Shown: piece after piece, positions 1 through 8,289 of the stretch
Layout: each line of letters starts with the position of its first letter
How positions within the stretch are numbered: the stretch's first letter is position 1
NCBI GenBank assembly: GCA_012798895.1
Contig: JAAZMI010000098.1
Span: forward strand, 1 to 32,094
Direction of reading: 5' to 3'
Length of the DNA: 32,094 bases
DNA from: Bacillota bacterium
GTDB lineage: Bacteria > Bacillota > Dethiobacteria > DTU022 > UBA8154
Made by a program: the position numbers and the translations under genes
Notes under the pieces: generated by a model
Databases searched by the model: none
What the model saw: only the letters and a program-made list of their open reading frames with translations
What the model was told of the DNA's origin: nothing

Positions 1-121
1 GGCGGTAGTATCTTCTATGCAGGGCTATCAGATGATTGTAAATAGAGCCGGCAATGTTAATTGACCTGTGCAGTTTTTTGTTACGCTTAGCACGGTAGAG
101 CTTAAAGCAGTAGGTTTTCAT
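1..121 (-). CDS. tnpB: RNA-guided endonuclease TnpB (IS605 OrfB family), N-terminal fragment
   Basis: Forty codons are visible from an ATG at 121, preceded by GAGGT six bases upstream, and the frame runs off the window edge open. The product begins MKTYCFKLYRAKRNKKLHRS and continues with INIAGSIYNHLIALHRRYYR. The opening K-x-Y-x-F-K-L-Y, followed by a basic stretch and a 'G-x-I-Y-N-H-x-I-A-L' helix, is the usual start of IS605 OrfB/TnpB proteins. TnpB is a RuvC-like nuclease guided by an omega RNA from the element's right end. The RuvC and zinc-finger parts are outside the window, so integrity cannot be judged. Confidence 0.7.
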   Translation of the reverse strand, partial: MKTYCFKLYRAKRNKKLHRSINIAGSIYNHLIALHRRYYR

Positions 122-200
122 ATTTAAACCTCAAACATTTGCAAGCAAAAACCCTGCCTTATATTCCCACGGATAAATCCGGGGGTTTTACGGCAGAAAT
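1..200 (-). mobile_element. Left end of an IS200/IS605-family (IS1341-like) element, partial
   Basis: The window opens inside a transposable element. It carries the 5' end of a tnpB-type gene (to 121) preceded by a three-tiered imperfect hairpin at 154-196. CTGCC at 154-158 pairs with GGCAG at 192-196, CCC at 166-168 with GGG at 183-185, and CGGA at 170-173 with TCCG at 178-181 around a TAAA loop. Subterminal hairpins of this kind are what TnpA of the IS200/IS605 family recognises at element ends. The true tip cannot be fixed by eye and may lie slightly beyond 200. No tnpA is visible, so this may be a tnpB-only copy mobilised in trans. The rest of the element lies outside the window. Confidence 0.65.
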
Positions 201-273
201 GATAAAATGTTTAGATCTGTTGAGGGTGTGTATTGTTTGCGCGGCATTAAAGTCTACGGTGAAGTGTAGGTTG

Positions 274-304
274 AAAAACGATTCAGCCGACAGGACGCCG
301 GCTG
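274..304 (-). terminator. Probable rho-independent terminator downstream of spo0A
   Basis: Read on the minus strand, CAGCCG (304-299) pairs with CGGCTG (289-284) around a nine-base loop and is followed by AATCG and a run of five T (278-274). A second GC hairpin (CCGGCAG / CTGCCGG) lies just upstream at about 305-338. The distance from the spo0A stop (418) is about 115 nt. The T tract is short, so this is a moderate call. I see no gene between the element end near 200 and the spo0A stop at 418. Confidence 0.4.
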
Positions 305-417
305 CCGGCAGGCGAACAGGAGGTGAGCTCTGCCGGGAAAATCGCTTAAAACCAGAACTGAACCCCAAGGCTTTCCGCAAAAACACTATTTAACACCAAC
401 AACAGATCTAGACCGCC

Positions 418-1212
418 TCACAGTACCTTATATTCATACTTCCTATTTTTTAAACGAATCCGGTCCGCAACGAGCGCGATGAATTCCGAATTAGTTGGTT
501 TCCCTTTTTCAGTATTTATTGTGTAACCAAAAAATTTCTTGATAGTATCAATGCTGTTTCTCGACCAGGCCACCTCAATAGCGTGGCGGATAGCCCGCTC
601 TACCCTGCTGGGGGTGGTATCAAATCTCTCTGCAATACGCGGATAGAGAACCTTGGTTACCGAACCTAAAAGTTCGATTTCTTCTACAACCATGGAGATA
701 GCATCACGCAGATACAGATAACCCTTGATATGGGCCGGAACGCCAATTTCATGAATTATCTGTGTAATCTCGGCAATATAATCATCTCTTTCTTTTTGAG
801 GTGATGTTGATGCTGTTATCGGGGCTCTTTGAACATTAAGCTGATTTTTACCGAGCTGGCGGATCCTTTCCGCCAAAACCTCGAGGTTAAAGGGCTTCAA
901 AATATAATAAGCTGCTCCCAGTTCCACTGCTCTTTGTGTAATATTTTCGTGACCAAAAGCAGTTAACATAATCACCTTGGGTTTGGGAGATAGATCCATC
1001 TTGCCCAGCTCTTCCAACACCCCGATACCATCGAGATGCGGCATAATAATATCCAGGAGAATGACATCAGGCTTTTTTTCTTCCAGTAACGCCAGAACCT
1101 CTTTGCCATTGTAGGCATTGGCAACCACTTCGATACCCGGTTCTTTGTTGATATATTCCGACAAAAGTACATTGAATTCCCGGTTATCATCCGCGATTAA
1201 AACTTTCAACAT
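418..1212 (-). CDS. spo0A: Stage 0 sporulation master regulator Spo0A
   Basis: Phosphorelay response regulator that commits the cell to sporulation by binding 0A boxes. The 264-residue length matches the family. The N-terminal receiver domain (about 1-120) has the acidic pair D8-D9, the phospho-acceptor D54 in '[12 protein letters not shown]', the switch threonine in 'VIMLTAFG' and the lysine in 'YYILKPF'. A linker follows, then the C-terminal DNA-binding domain (about 145-264) with the Spo0A-specific helix-turn-helix '[18 protein letters not shown]'. The ATG at 1212 has AAGGGGG about 12 bases upstream. A sigma-H promoter with an overlapping 0A box lies 56-84 nt upstream. spoIVB precedes it in the transcription direction, as in other spore formers. 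Confidence 0.98.
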   Translation of the reverse strand: MLKVLIADDNREFNVLLSEYINKEPGIEVVANAYNGKEVLALLEEKKPDVILLDIIMPHLDGIGVLEELGKMDLSPKPKVIMLTAFGHENITQRAVELGAAYYILKPFNLEVLAERIRQLGKNQLNVQRAPITASTSPQKERDDYIAEITQIIHEIGVPAHIKGYLYLRDAISMVVEEIELLGSVTKVLYPRIAERFDTTPSRVERAIRHAIEVAWSRNSIDTIKKFFGYTINTEKGKPTNSEFIALVADRIRLKNRKYEYKVL

Positions 1213-1267
1213 GTTAAATAAGAGCCCCCTTAAGAAAAATTAGTTTTAATTATTGGCCTTCTATAAA

Positions 1268-1296
1268 TTATTCGACAAATGAAAGGTAATTCCTGC
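1268..1296 (-). promoter_or_regulatory. Sigma-H promoter of spo0A with overlapping 0A box
   Basis: On the minus strand, GCAGGAATT (1296-1288) matches the sigma-H -35 consensus RnAGGAwww at every defined position. After an 11-base spacer, GTCGAATAA (1276-1268) matches the -10 consensus RnnGAATww at every defined position. TTTGTCGAA (1279-1271), a full match to the Spo0A-binding 0A box, overlaps the -10. A one-mismatch box, TTGTCCAA, lies further upstream at 1320-1313. The layout suggests sigma-H-driven and Spo0A-autoregulated spo0A transcription. The consensus sequences are established from Bacillus subtilis; the role here is inferred. Confidence 0.8.
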
Positions 1297-1343
1297 TTAA
1301 AGGAGGAATATTTTGGACAATTTTTAAAATATTACTACACTTT

Positions 1344-2654
1344 TTACGAAACCGGCAACAATTCCATCTCTTTGACCATCCATTCAGCAAAGATCCCATA
1401 TCCCCTGGCTGGATCATTGATAAAAACATGTGTTACCGCCCCGATCAACCTTCCGTTTTGAATGATTGGGCTGCCGCTCATACCTTGTACGATGCCTCCT
1501 GTTTTAGACAATAATTTTTCATCAACTACTCTGAATACAATACCTTTATCCACCGGCCTGTTCTGATTCAATGTTTTTTCAATCTCCAACTTAAAACTTT
1601 GTATCTTATTGCCCTCCACAACCGTAAGCATCTCTGCCGGACCTAATTCTGCCTCAAAAGAAAGCCCAAGTGGGATGGGATCCGGGTAGGGTGTTGCACA
1701 TTTTTCTATATTTTTCAATTTGCCGTAGATACCAAAGTGGGTATTCTTGGCAATGCTGCCCAAGATATCCTTTTCTTCCCTAAAAACCCCCGCCTTTTCT
1801 CCCGGTTGACCCCGCTGGGCCATCTTTACATTGACGATATCCGCCCGCACGATCAATCCATTGTCGATCTCCATTACTGTATGTGTATCACTATCTGTAA
1901 TAATATGGCCAAGTGCACCATAATATTGTTTTTCCAGATCATAAAAGGTCAAAGTTCCCACGCCGGCAGCAGTATCACGAATATAAAGCCCGATACGATA
2001 ATCCTTACCGGAGGGATCGGGATAAGGGATCACTTTTACATTTATTTTTTTCCCTTCTCTTTTGAGCAGCAGATCGAGCGCTCCTTTTGCAGATTCCCTT
2101 TTAATGACTCTTGCCGCTGTATTCAAATCATGAACGCCAATTCCATTTACTGCTAAAATAAGATCGCCGATGAGCACACCGCTATCTTCAGCCGGTGATT
2201 TTTTCCCCTCTTCATTTTCTGCATAAAAATATCCGACGACCACCACGCCTTCGTCATGCAATTTGATACCTATGGAGTGACCTCCGGCGTTTAGCCTTAT
2301 CTCTGGCAAGACGCTGACCGTAAGCTGCCTAATGGGAAGCAGCCCTTTGAACAAACTAAGCTCGAGGTTGACATCCCCGCTGTTTAAACCGCGCAGAGCC
2401 AGATCTTTGTGCATCCCCAGATGGTTCAGCTTATTGCCATGGATAACATTACCGTTTATATCCAGTATGCCAGATTTATCAGCTTTAATGTACAGATGCA
2501 GGGGAAATTTTAGCCGGTAAGAGTATTCCTGGCCTTCAAACAGTTGTAGATCGCTGGCCAAATTGTTTTTGAAGGTCTGGGAAAAAAACAAGGAAAGTGA
2601 GAAGACAAGGAGAACCAAAATAAAGATGGATCTTCTTTTCCAGAAATTAGGCAT
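1344..2654 (-). CDS. spoIVB: SpoIVB serine peptidase (sigma-K checkpoint signalling protease)
   Basis: Forespore-secreted S55-family serine protease that triggers pro-sigma-K processing in the mother cell. The chosen ATG at 2654 gives MPNFWKRRS and 436 residues, close to the usual 420-440. It is preceded by TGGAGGA at good distance, while the open frame upstream lacks such a site. A membrane anchor or signal segment follows (IFILVLLVFSLSLFF, about residues 10-24). A PDZ-like domain lies mid-protein ('GVLIGDLILAVNGIGV', 'LLLKREGKKINVKV'). The peptidase domain is C-terminal, with 'ALGHIITDSDTH' carrying the likely catalytic His and 'GIVQGMSGSPII' carrying the nucleophilic Ser. It lies immediately upstream of spo0A in transcription order, which is the conserved arrangement. 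Confidence 0.96.
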   Translation of the reverse strand: MPNFWKRRSIFILVLLVFSLSLFFSQTFKNNLASDLQLFEGQEYSYRLKFPLHLYIKADKSGILDINGNVIHGNKLNHLGMHKDLALRGLNSGDVNLELSLFKGLLPIRQLTVSVLPEIRLNAGGHSIGIKLHDEGVVVVGYFYAENEEGKKSPAEDSGVLIGDLILAVNGIGVHDLNTAARVIKRESAKGALDLLLKREGKKINVKVIPYPDPSGKDYRIGLYIRDTAAGVGTLTFYDLEKQYYGALGHIITDSDTHTVMEIDNGLIVRADIVNVKMAQRGQPGEKAGVFREEKDILGSIAKNTHFGIYGKLKNIEKCATPYPDPIPLGLSFEAELGPAEMLTVVEGNKIQSFKLEIEKTLNQNRPVDKGIVFRVVDEKLLSKTGGIVQGMSGSPIIQNGRLIGAVTHVFINDPARGYGIFAEWMVKEMELLPVS

Positions 2655-2699
2655 AAAAAATTCCTCCATCAGAGACATTGAAAATTTGTGATGCAGTTT

Positions 2700-2728
2700 T
2701 AAATTGTCTCCGGGAAGATTTTTTATCC
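2700..2728 (-). promoter_or_regulatory. Possible forespore (sigma-G-like) promoter of spoIVB
   Basis: On the minus strand GGATA (2728-2724), a 17-base spacer and CAATTTA (2706-2700) resemble the sigma-G consensus GHATR-N17/18-CATWHTA with one mismatch in each box. It lies 46 nt upstream of the chosen spoIVB start. The family's known forespore expression makes such a promoter expected. The match is imperfect and such AT-rich strings are common, so this is a weak call. Confidence 0.25.
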
Positions 2729-2772
2729 CCATTTTGCCGGCCAAAACGATATGATATTTCTGGTATTATGAC

Positions 2773-2808
2773 AAAAAAACATCCCTGGGCCGCTTTGCAG
2801 GCTCAAGG
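2773..2808 (-). terminator. Rho-independent terminator downstream of recN
   Basis: On the minus strand CCTTG (2808-2804) pairs with CAGGG (2787-2783), with one G-U pair and an inner GC/GC extension. The hairpin is followed by AT, a G and seven T (2779-2773). It begins 22 nt past the recN stop. It would separate the recN transcript from spoIVB, in line with forespore-specific expression of spoIVB from its own promoter. Confidence 0.5.
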
Positions 2809-2829
2809 AGAGCAATAAAATTTATTATT

Positions 2830-4518
2830 TTAAAGTTCTTGACCTTTTTTTAAGAGTTCAGCGGCGTGCCGCCTTGTAATTTCAGTCATATTTCCGCCAT
2901 CCAGTAGGCGAGCTATCTCCAAAACTCTATCTTTCCCCTGAAGATAGGAGACAGAGGTGGTAGCACGACCTTCCAGCACCTCTTTAAAAATATTGTATTG
3001 ATGATCAGCAACGCTGGCAATCTGAGGGCTGTGGGTTACACATATAACCTGGTGTTTTCTACCCAATCCGGCCATTTTTTCCGATACTTTTTGAATCGTA
3101 TTCCCGCCGATGCCACTGTCGATTTCATCAAAAACTATGGTGGGAACCTGATCCTGCTCTGCTAAAATGCTTTTTAGGGCCAGCATCACCCGGGCCAGCT
3201 CCCCGGCAGATATAATACGGGCCAGTGGTTTTAGAGGTTCCCCGGGGTTAGCTGAAAATAGAAATTCCAGCTCCTCCCGGCCCTCTGGGCCCGGAACTTT
3301 TCGCTCTACAAATTGAACGCTAAAACGTGCTTTTTCCATACCCAGTTCCTGCAGGGCTTCGACGATCAGCGGTTCCAGTTTTGATGCAGTTTCCTTTCTT
3401 TTAATCGTTAACTGGGCCGCCACCTGTTCAATTTCCTGCCAAAGGGTCTCCTCTTCTTTTTCCCATTTTAGTATCTCTGCTGTACTGTTTTCTATAGCAT
3501 CTATTTTTTGCGCGCAATCTTCAGCAAAGGAAAGAATTTCCGCTACATTCTGGCCGTATTTTGTTTTAAGATGCCGGTATAATTCCAGGCGGCGCTCAAT
3601 CTCTTCTCTTTCGGCAGGTGAAAAATTAAGACCATCCAGATAGTCAAATAGTTCGCGGCTTAGTTCAGCCAAGTTGGTACTAATCTCCTGAAGAAGATCT
3701 GCAAAAGAGGAGAGTTTGGGATCGATCTGCAATAAAGAGGATATCTCTTTTTCGATATCGTCGATCCGATCGATGACAGGCGCCTGCAGCACATTTTCGT
3801 CGCCATAAATTTCGAAATAGGCCCGGCTGATCGTTGAGGACAATTTTTCCAAATTATCGAGAAGGGTTAATCTTTGTTTTAGTTCTTTTTCTTCTTCCGG
3901 GCAAAGGGAGGCATCAATAATTTCATTTCTCTGATATACCAGGAGCTCCAACTGCCTTTCTCTTTCGGCGGGAGAGCCCCCTGTTGCTTTAAGTTTTCGT
4001 ATGATGCCTTGCCTGCGGTGAAATGCTTCCCGCAAACGGAATTTAATCTTCAGCAGCTCTTCATCTCCAAATTCGTCCAAAAGAAACAGGTGTTTTTCCG
4101 TTTTCAAAAGGGATTGGTGGCTATGCTGTCCATGAAAATCTACAAGAGCACCGCCCAATTCCCTTAAAAATGAAAGGGTTACGGTTCTTCCGTTAACACG
4201 GCAGATATTGCGCCCGCTAAGCGCTATCTCCCGTAGGATAATCAGATCCGTTTCCCAACTTAAACCATTATCCTCCATAATATCCTTTAAATGCCTATAA
4301 TCAGGTGGAACATGGAAAACGGCTTCGATTACAGCTCGTTCCGTACCGGTCCTTACCTGCTCACTGGAAGCCCTCTCTCCCAAAATGAGGTTAATAGCTC
4401 CGATCAGTATGGATTTCCCTGCGCCTGTTTCCCCCGTCAGAACGTTCATACCCGGATAAAACTCCAGGGATAGATCATCGATCAGCGCAAAGTTTTGCAT
4501 ACGCAAGTAAGCGAGCAT
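2830..4518 (-). CDS. recN: DNA repair protein RecN
   Basis: SMC-like ATPase that acts early at DNA double-strand breaks. The start chosen is the ATG at 4518 (MLAYLRMQNFALID), six bases after GGAGGT; the longer open frame adds 24 residues without a ribosome-binding site. The 562 residues are normal for RecN. The N-terminal ATPase half has Walker A GETGAGKS (residues 29-36), and 'LVDFHGQHSHQSLL' follows further on. A long charged coiled coil (about 160-350) comes next. The C-terminal half has the ABC signature 'ISAGELARVMLALKSI' and Walker B 'TIVFDEIDSGIGG'. In many Firmicutes argR sits next to recN at this point; here nadK does, with 118 nt between. Confidence 0.97.
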   Translation of the reverse strand: MLAYLRMQNFALIDDLSLEFYPGMNVLTGETGAGKSILIGAINLILGERASSEQVRTGTERAVIEAVFHVPPDYRHLKDIMEDNGLSWETDLIILREIALSGRNICRVNGRTVTLSFLRELGGALVDFHGQHSHQSLLKTEKHLFLLDEFGDEELLKIKFRLREAFHRRQGIIRKLKATGGSPAERERQLELLVYQRNEIIDASLCPEEEKELKQRLTLLDNLEKLSSTISRAYFEIYGDENVLQAPVIDRIDDIEKEISSLLQIDPKLSSFADLLQEISTNLAELSRELFDYLDGLNFSPAEREEIERRLELYRHLKTKYGQNVAEILSFAEDCAQKIDAIENSTAEILKWEKEEETLWQEIEQVAAQLTIKRKETASKLEPLIVEALQELGMEKARFSVQFVERKVPGPEGREELEFLFSANPGEPLKPLARIISAGELARVMLALKSILAEQDQVPTIVFDEIDSGIGGNTIQKVSEKMAGLGRKHQVICVTHSPQIASVADHQYNIFKEVLEGRATTSVSYLQGKDRVLEIARLLDGGNMTEITRRHAAELLKKGQEL

Positions 4519-4636
4519 CACAACACCTCCAAGGCTCGCCAGGATCAGGGATCGCCTGAAGAACACACTATGTTTTGCCGGCTGGATCACACTTCACCAA
4601 AAACTGTCTTCAGGCTTTTTCCAAGCCGATCATCGA

Positions 4637-5485
4637 TCAGATCAGTTTATCATGCAGCAATTTATAAAAATTGCTATCTGCAAAGGTGATCACTTTGGCT
4701 GCACATTCAGCTTTTTTTACCCTGATGCGATCGTTATAATTTAAAGCAAAACCCTCCTGTCCGTCCAAAGTTAAAAATATATCGGCATACTCTGTGGCAA
4801 TGGTCACTGTCACCAGATCATCTTTATCTACAATTACTGAACGCTGGTAGAGCAAGTGAGGACATATTGGCGTAACCACCAGAACATTCAAGGCCGGGTG
4901 CACTACCGGCCCACCGGCAGAAAGAGAGTAACCTGTAGAGCCGGTAGGACTGGCGATAATAACCCCATCGCCGGGGTAGCTTTCCAAAAAATCGTTGTTA
5001 ATGTACGTATCCAGCTCGATGATCCTGGAGAAAGGGCCCCTGGAAATAATTACATCGTTTAAACAGATTGCCGAGGCAAAACTTTTTCCCGCCCGGATTA
5101 TTTCGGTCTGCAACATCATTCTCTCTTCCAACTGGTAGTTACCATTGATCAGTTGCTGGAGAGAAAAAGACAGCTTTTCTACTTCGATTTCGGCTAAAAA
5201 ACCTTTGTGCCCCAAATTAATACCCAGCATGGGCAGGTCTGTATAGGCAAGTTCGCGGGCTACTCTTAAGAAGGTGCCATCACCACCGAGGACGATAACC
5301 ATATCTGTTTTTTGGGGCCATTCCTGTATCTCTTCGATTGGTGAGGCAAGATGTAAAAGAGGTTCTCTCCCCGGAACAACGTACACAGGCACATTATGTT
5401 TCCCGAAAAAGGTTTTAATTTGCCCGATAACTTCCTGCATATTTTCTTTTTGCCAATTGGGAACCACGCCGATACCTTTAAACAT
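4637..5485 (-). CDS. nadK: NAD kinase
   Basis: Phosphorylates NAD to NADP. The 282 residues include the diagnostic GGDG motif in 'VIVLGGDGTFLRVARE', the 'INLGHKGFLAE' loop, 'LNDVIISRG' and the NAD-binding 'ASPTGSTGYSLSAGGPVVHP' region. The ATG at 5485 has AAAGGGG eight bases upstream. The gene follows tlyA by 43 nt and precedes recN, so it is probably cotranscribed with the dxs-tlyA group. Its product supplies the NADP used by NfnAB and FolD encoded nearby, though that link is only contextual. Confidence 0.96.
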   Translation of the reverse strand: MFKGIGVVPNWQKENMQEVIGQIKTFFGKHNVPVYVVPGREPLLHLASPIEEIQEWPQKTDMVIVLGGDGTFLRVARELAYTDLPMLGINLGHKGFLAEIEVEKLSFSLQQLINGNYQLEERMMLQTEIIRAGKSFASAICLNDVIISRGPFSRIIELDTYINNDFLESYPGDGVIIASPTGSTGYSLSAGGPVVHPALNVLVVTPICPHLLYQRSVIVDKDDLVTVTIATEYADIFLTLDGQEGFALNYNDRIRVKKAECAAKVITFADSNFYKLLHDKLI

Positions 5486-5528
5486 TTACCAAACCCCTTT
5501 ATGGCCATTGTTCCAGGTCTTAGAATCA

Positions 5529-6356
5529 TCACCCTAAATGAGAGTGAGCCTGAGAAACCACGCCCTGTATTAAAGCAGACAGATCCTCTGCTCCGTTTTC
5601 TCTCAAACCCATAGCCGCCTTTTGTCGTAAGTAGAGAAAAAATTCTATATTGCCGCGCGGCCCTTTCAATGGAGAATATGTTAGCCCGGCCACTCGATAA
5701 GCCAGCTTCTCTGCTGCTATTGCAATGCCTTTCAGAACGGCATGATGAACGGCGGCATCCCTGACAACACCCCTTTTCCCAACCTGTACAGGCTTTGCTT
5801 CAAACTGTGGCTTGATCAGACATATTATCTCCGGGATACCTAATGCCGCCACCACGGGTAAAACCAGTTTTAGGGAGATAAAAGAAACATCTATTACCGC
5901 CAGATCAGGGGTATCAGGCAAGTCTTCTTTCTTTAGGTGACGCACATTAAAGCGCTCCATGTTGATAACACGCGGTTCCCTGCGCAGCTTCCAGGCCAAC
6001 TGACCGTAACCAACATCGAGAGCATATACCTTTTTTGCCCCCTGCTTCAAGGCGCAGTGTGTAAAACCACCTGTAGAGGCACCGATATCCAGAACGATCC
6101 TGCCTTCTAGATCGATATTGAATTCGCGCAGGGGTTTTTCTAATTTTAACCCTCCCCTGCTGACATAAGGATTCAGGGTGCCGCGTACCTCGACTTCTGC
6201 CCGGCAGAGTACAGTTTCGCCGGGTTTATCCCTTTTCACCCCGTTAACATAGACATTTCCAGCCATAATTTCTGCCTTGGCCTTGCTGCGCGTTGAGATG
6301 AGGTTTTTTTCAACGAGCAGTAGGTCCAACCTCATCTTGCCTTTCTTTTTCGTCAC
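5529..6356 (-). CDS. tlyA: TlyA-family rRNA (cytidine-2'-O)-methyltransferase
   Basis: S4-domain plus FtsJ-type methyltransferase. Family members methylate rRNA ribose, and older annotations call it hemolysin. I start it at the GTG at 6356 (MTKKKGKMRLDLLL), eleven bases after the dxs stop and preceded by GAGGGTG. An ATG at 6335 (MRLDLLL) is the alternative. The S4 RNA-binding domain (about 8-70) has 'STRSKAKAEIMAGNVYVNG'. The linker motif 'YVSRGGLKL' and the SAM-binding motif I 'VLDIGASTGGFTHCAL' follow, then 'DLAVIDVSFISLKLVLP' and 'LIKPQFE'. Length is 275 residues, as expected. It sits directly after dxs, the usual Firmicute order. Confidence 0.95.
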   Translation of the reverse strand: MTKKKGKMRLDLLLVEKNLISTRSKAKAEIMAGNVYVNGVKRDKPGETVLCRAEVEVRGTLNPYVSRGGLKLEKPLREFNIDLEGRIVLDIGASTGGFTHCALKQGAKKVYALDVGYGQLAWKLRREPRVINMERFNVRHLKKEDLPDTPDLAVIDVSFISLKLVLPVVAALGIPEIICLIKPQFEAKPVQVGKRGVVRDAAVHHAVLKGIAIAAEKLAYRVAGLTYSPLKGPRGNIEFFLYLRQKAAMGLRENGAEDLSALIQGVVSQAHSHLG

Positions 6357-6367
6357 CGTAGGCACCC

Positions 6368-8257
6368 TCAGTACACTTTTTCCTGAACCTGGCAAAACCG
6401 ATAGGCTTCATCGGCAATTTTTTCTGCCGAAAGTCCATGCCTTTCTAACAAAAAATCTCTTTTACCCTGGCCGGTATATGGGCTAATGAAGCCCAGTCGT
6501 TTCAGATGCACTCCCTGGATACCTTCATCAGCCAACATCTCCAGGATTGCACTGCCAAAACCTCCGCCTAAAATATGTTCTTCCACGGTGATTACCCGAC
6601 CACATTTTTCCGCCCAGCAGCAGATCATCTCCTTATCCAGCGGCTGAACAAAACGAGGGTTAATCACGCTGCTTTCAATCTTCATTTTTAAAAGAATCTC
6701 GTGTGCTTTAAGAGCCGGCACAACCATAGAGCCGACAGCCAGTATGAGCAGATCCCGGCCTTTTGTTAAAAGTTGTGCCTTGCCCGGTTTCAGTTTGCTG
6801 GTTTCTTCAGTCAAAAATCTATCTGCCGGGCCGCGTGGGTACCTAATCGCTGCCGGGCACTTCATCTCCAAAGCCATCTTAAGCATTGCCTTCAGCTCCC
6901 GGCCATCTGCCGGGGCCATGAGGGTAAGGTTGGGTAGATTCCGCAGATAGGCCAGATCATAGAGGCCGTTATGCGTCTCCCCATCCTCGCCCACCAAACC
7001 CGCCCGATCTACGGCAAAAACAACCGGCAATTTCTGTAGGCAGACATCGTGTAAAAGTTGGTCGTAAGCCCTCTGTAAAAAAGTACTGTAGATAGCTGCA
7101 ACAGGTTTAAAACCCTCAACAGCCAGCCCTGCGGCCATGGTTACAGCATGTTGTTCGGCAATGCCCACATCGAAAAAACGTTCCGGCCAGCGCCGTGCAA
7201 AGTTTTCTAAACCGGTTCCTACAGCCATCGCTGCTGTAATAGCCACGATAGAAGGATCCTCTTCAGCATATTCTTCCAGGGCGGAGCCAAAAACCCCGCT
7301 ATAGGTTGGCCGATCCTTGCTCCCGGAGAGAGGTTCGCCCGTTTTTTTATCAAAGGGGCCTACACCGTGAAAAGTACAAGGCTTTTTTTCTGCAGGAGGG
7401 TAACCTTTACCTTTTTTGGTTACGACGTGCAGCAAAACAGGGCCGCGCACGCTTTTTACCTCGCGAAAAAGAGCAACCAATTTAGGTATGGAATGGCCGT
7501 CTACCGGCCCCAGATATGTAAAACCCAGTTCTTCAAAAAGCATCCCGGAAACAAGCAGATATTTTAAACTGTCTTTGATACGTTCCGCTGAACGAAGCAT
7601 CGTCTTACCGATAGCCGGTATGCGTTCGAGAACATACTCCAGATCTTCTTTTAGGCGGTAATATGTGGGATCCGTGCGTAGTTTTGCTAAATAGGAGGGC
7701 AAACCACCAATGTTATGGCCGATCGACATCTCGTTATCGTTTAAGATAACGAGCAGATCTGTCTTGATCTCCCCGGCATAGTTTAGCGCCTCCAAGGCAA
7801 TACCACCGGTAAGAGCGCCATCGCCGATCACATCGACTACATAAAAATTTTCTTTCCGCAGATCCCGGCCCTGGGCGATACCCAAAGCAGCCGAAAGAGA
7901 GGTACTGCTGTGCCCTACGCCAAATACATCATAAAGGCTTTCCTCTCTTTTGGGAAAGCCGCTCAAACCTTTGTAATCGCGAATCTGTTTAAAATTTTCC
8001 CGGCGTCCAGTGAGAATTTTGTGAGCATAACACTGGTGCCCGACATCCCAAAGAATCTTATCGAAAGGAGCGTTAAAGACATAATGGAGGGCGATGGTCA
8101 TCTCTACAACCCCCAAGCTGGGGGCAAGATGCCCGCCTTTTCGGGAGGTTACATCGATTATCAGTTCCCTAATCTCACTGGCTAATTGATTCAGCTCTTT
8201 TAGTGAGAGTTTTTTTAAATCAGCAGGGCTGTCAATCCTATTAAGAACAACACTCAA
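6368..8257 (-). CDS. dxs: 1-deoxy-D-xylulose-5-phosphate synthase
   Basis: Thiamine-diphosphate enzyme that condenses pyruvate and glyceraldehyde-3-phosphate, the first step of the MEP isoprenoid pathway. Length is 629 residues. The start is a TTG at 8257 with a GGTGG-like site upstream; no ATG lies upstream in frame. The first domain has 'WDVGHQCYAHKILTGR' and the ThDP motif 'GDGALTGGIALEALNYAG' ending in 'ILNDNEMSI'. The second has 'FFDVGIAEQHAVTMAAGLA' and 'DRAGLVGEDGETHNGLYDL', and the C-terminal transketolase domain has 'VEEHILGGGFGSAI'. It shares the locus with ispA, with the OLE RNA-oapA pair between them. Confidence 0.98.
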   Translation of the reverse strand: MSVVLNRIDSPADLKKLSLKELNQLASEIRELIIDVTSRKGGHLAPSLGVVEMTIALHYVFNAPFDKILWDVGHQCYAHKILTGRRENFKQIRDYKGLSGFPKREESLYDVFGVGHSSTSLSAALGIAQGRDLRKENFYVVDVIGDGALTGGIALEALNYAGEIKTDLLVILNDNEMSIGHNIGGLPSYLAKLRTDPTYYRLKEDLEYVLERIPAIGKTMLRSAERIKDSLKYLLVSGMLFEELGFTYLGPVDGHSIPKLVALFREVKSVRGPVLLHVVTKKGKGYPPAEKKPCTFHGVGPFDKKTGEPLSGSKDRPTYSGVFGSALEEYAEEDPSIVAITAAMAVGTGLENFARRWPERFFDVGIAEQHAVTMAAGLAVEGFKPVAAIYSTFLQRAYDQLLHDVCLQKLPVVFAVDRAGLVGEDGETHNGLYDLAYLRNLPNLTLMAPADGRELKAMLKMALEMKCPAAIRYPRGPADRFLTEETSKLKPGKAQLLTKGRDLLILAVGSMVVPALKAHEILLKMKIESSVINPRFVQPLDKEMICCWAEKCGRVITVEEHILGGGFGSAILEMLADEGIQGVHLKRLGFISPYTGQGKRDFLLERHGLSAEKIADEAYRFCQVQEKVY

Positions 8258-8289
8258 AGAACCACCGCTTCCACAAATAGTATATATTG

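Noticed and set aside
139-393. Open frame of 84 codons on the plus strand beyond spo0A
   Set aside because: It runs through the element's hairpin and the probable terminator, has no ribosome-binding site, and its composition is unlike the neighbours.
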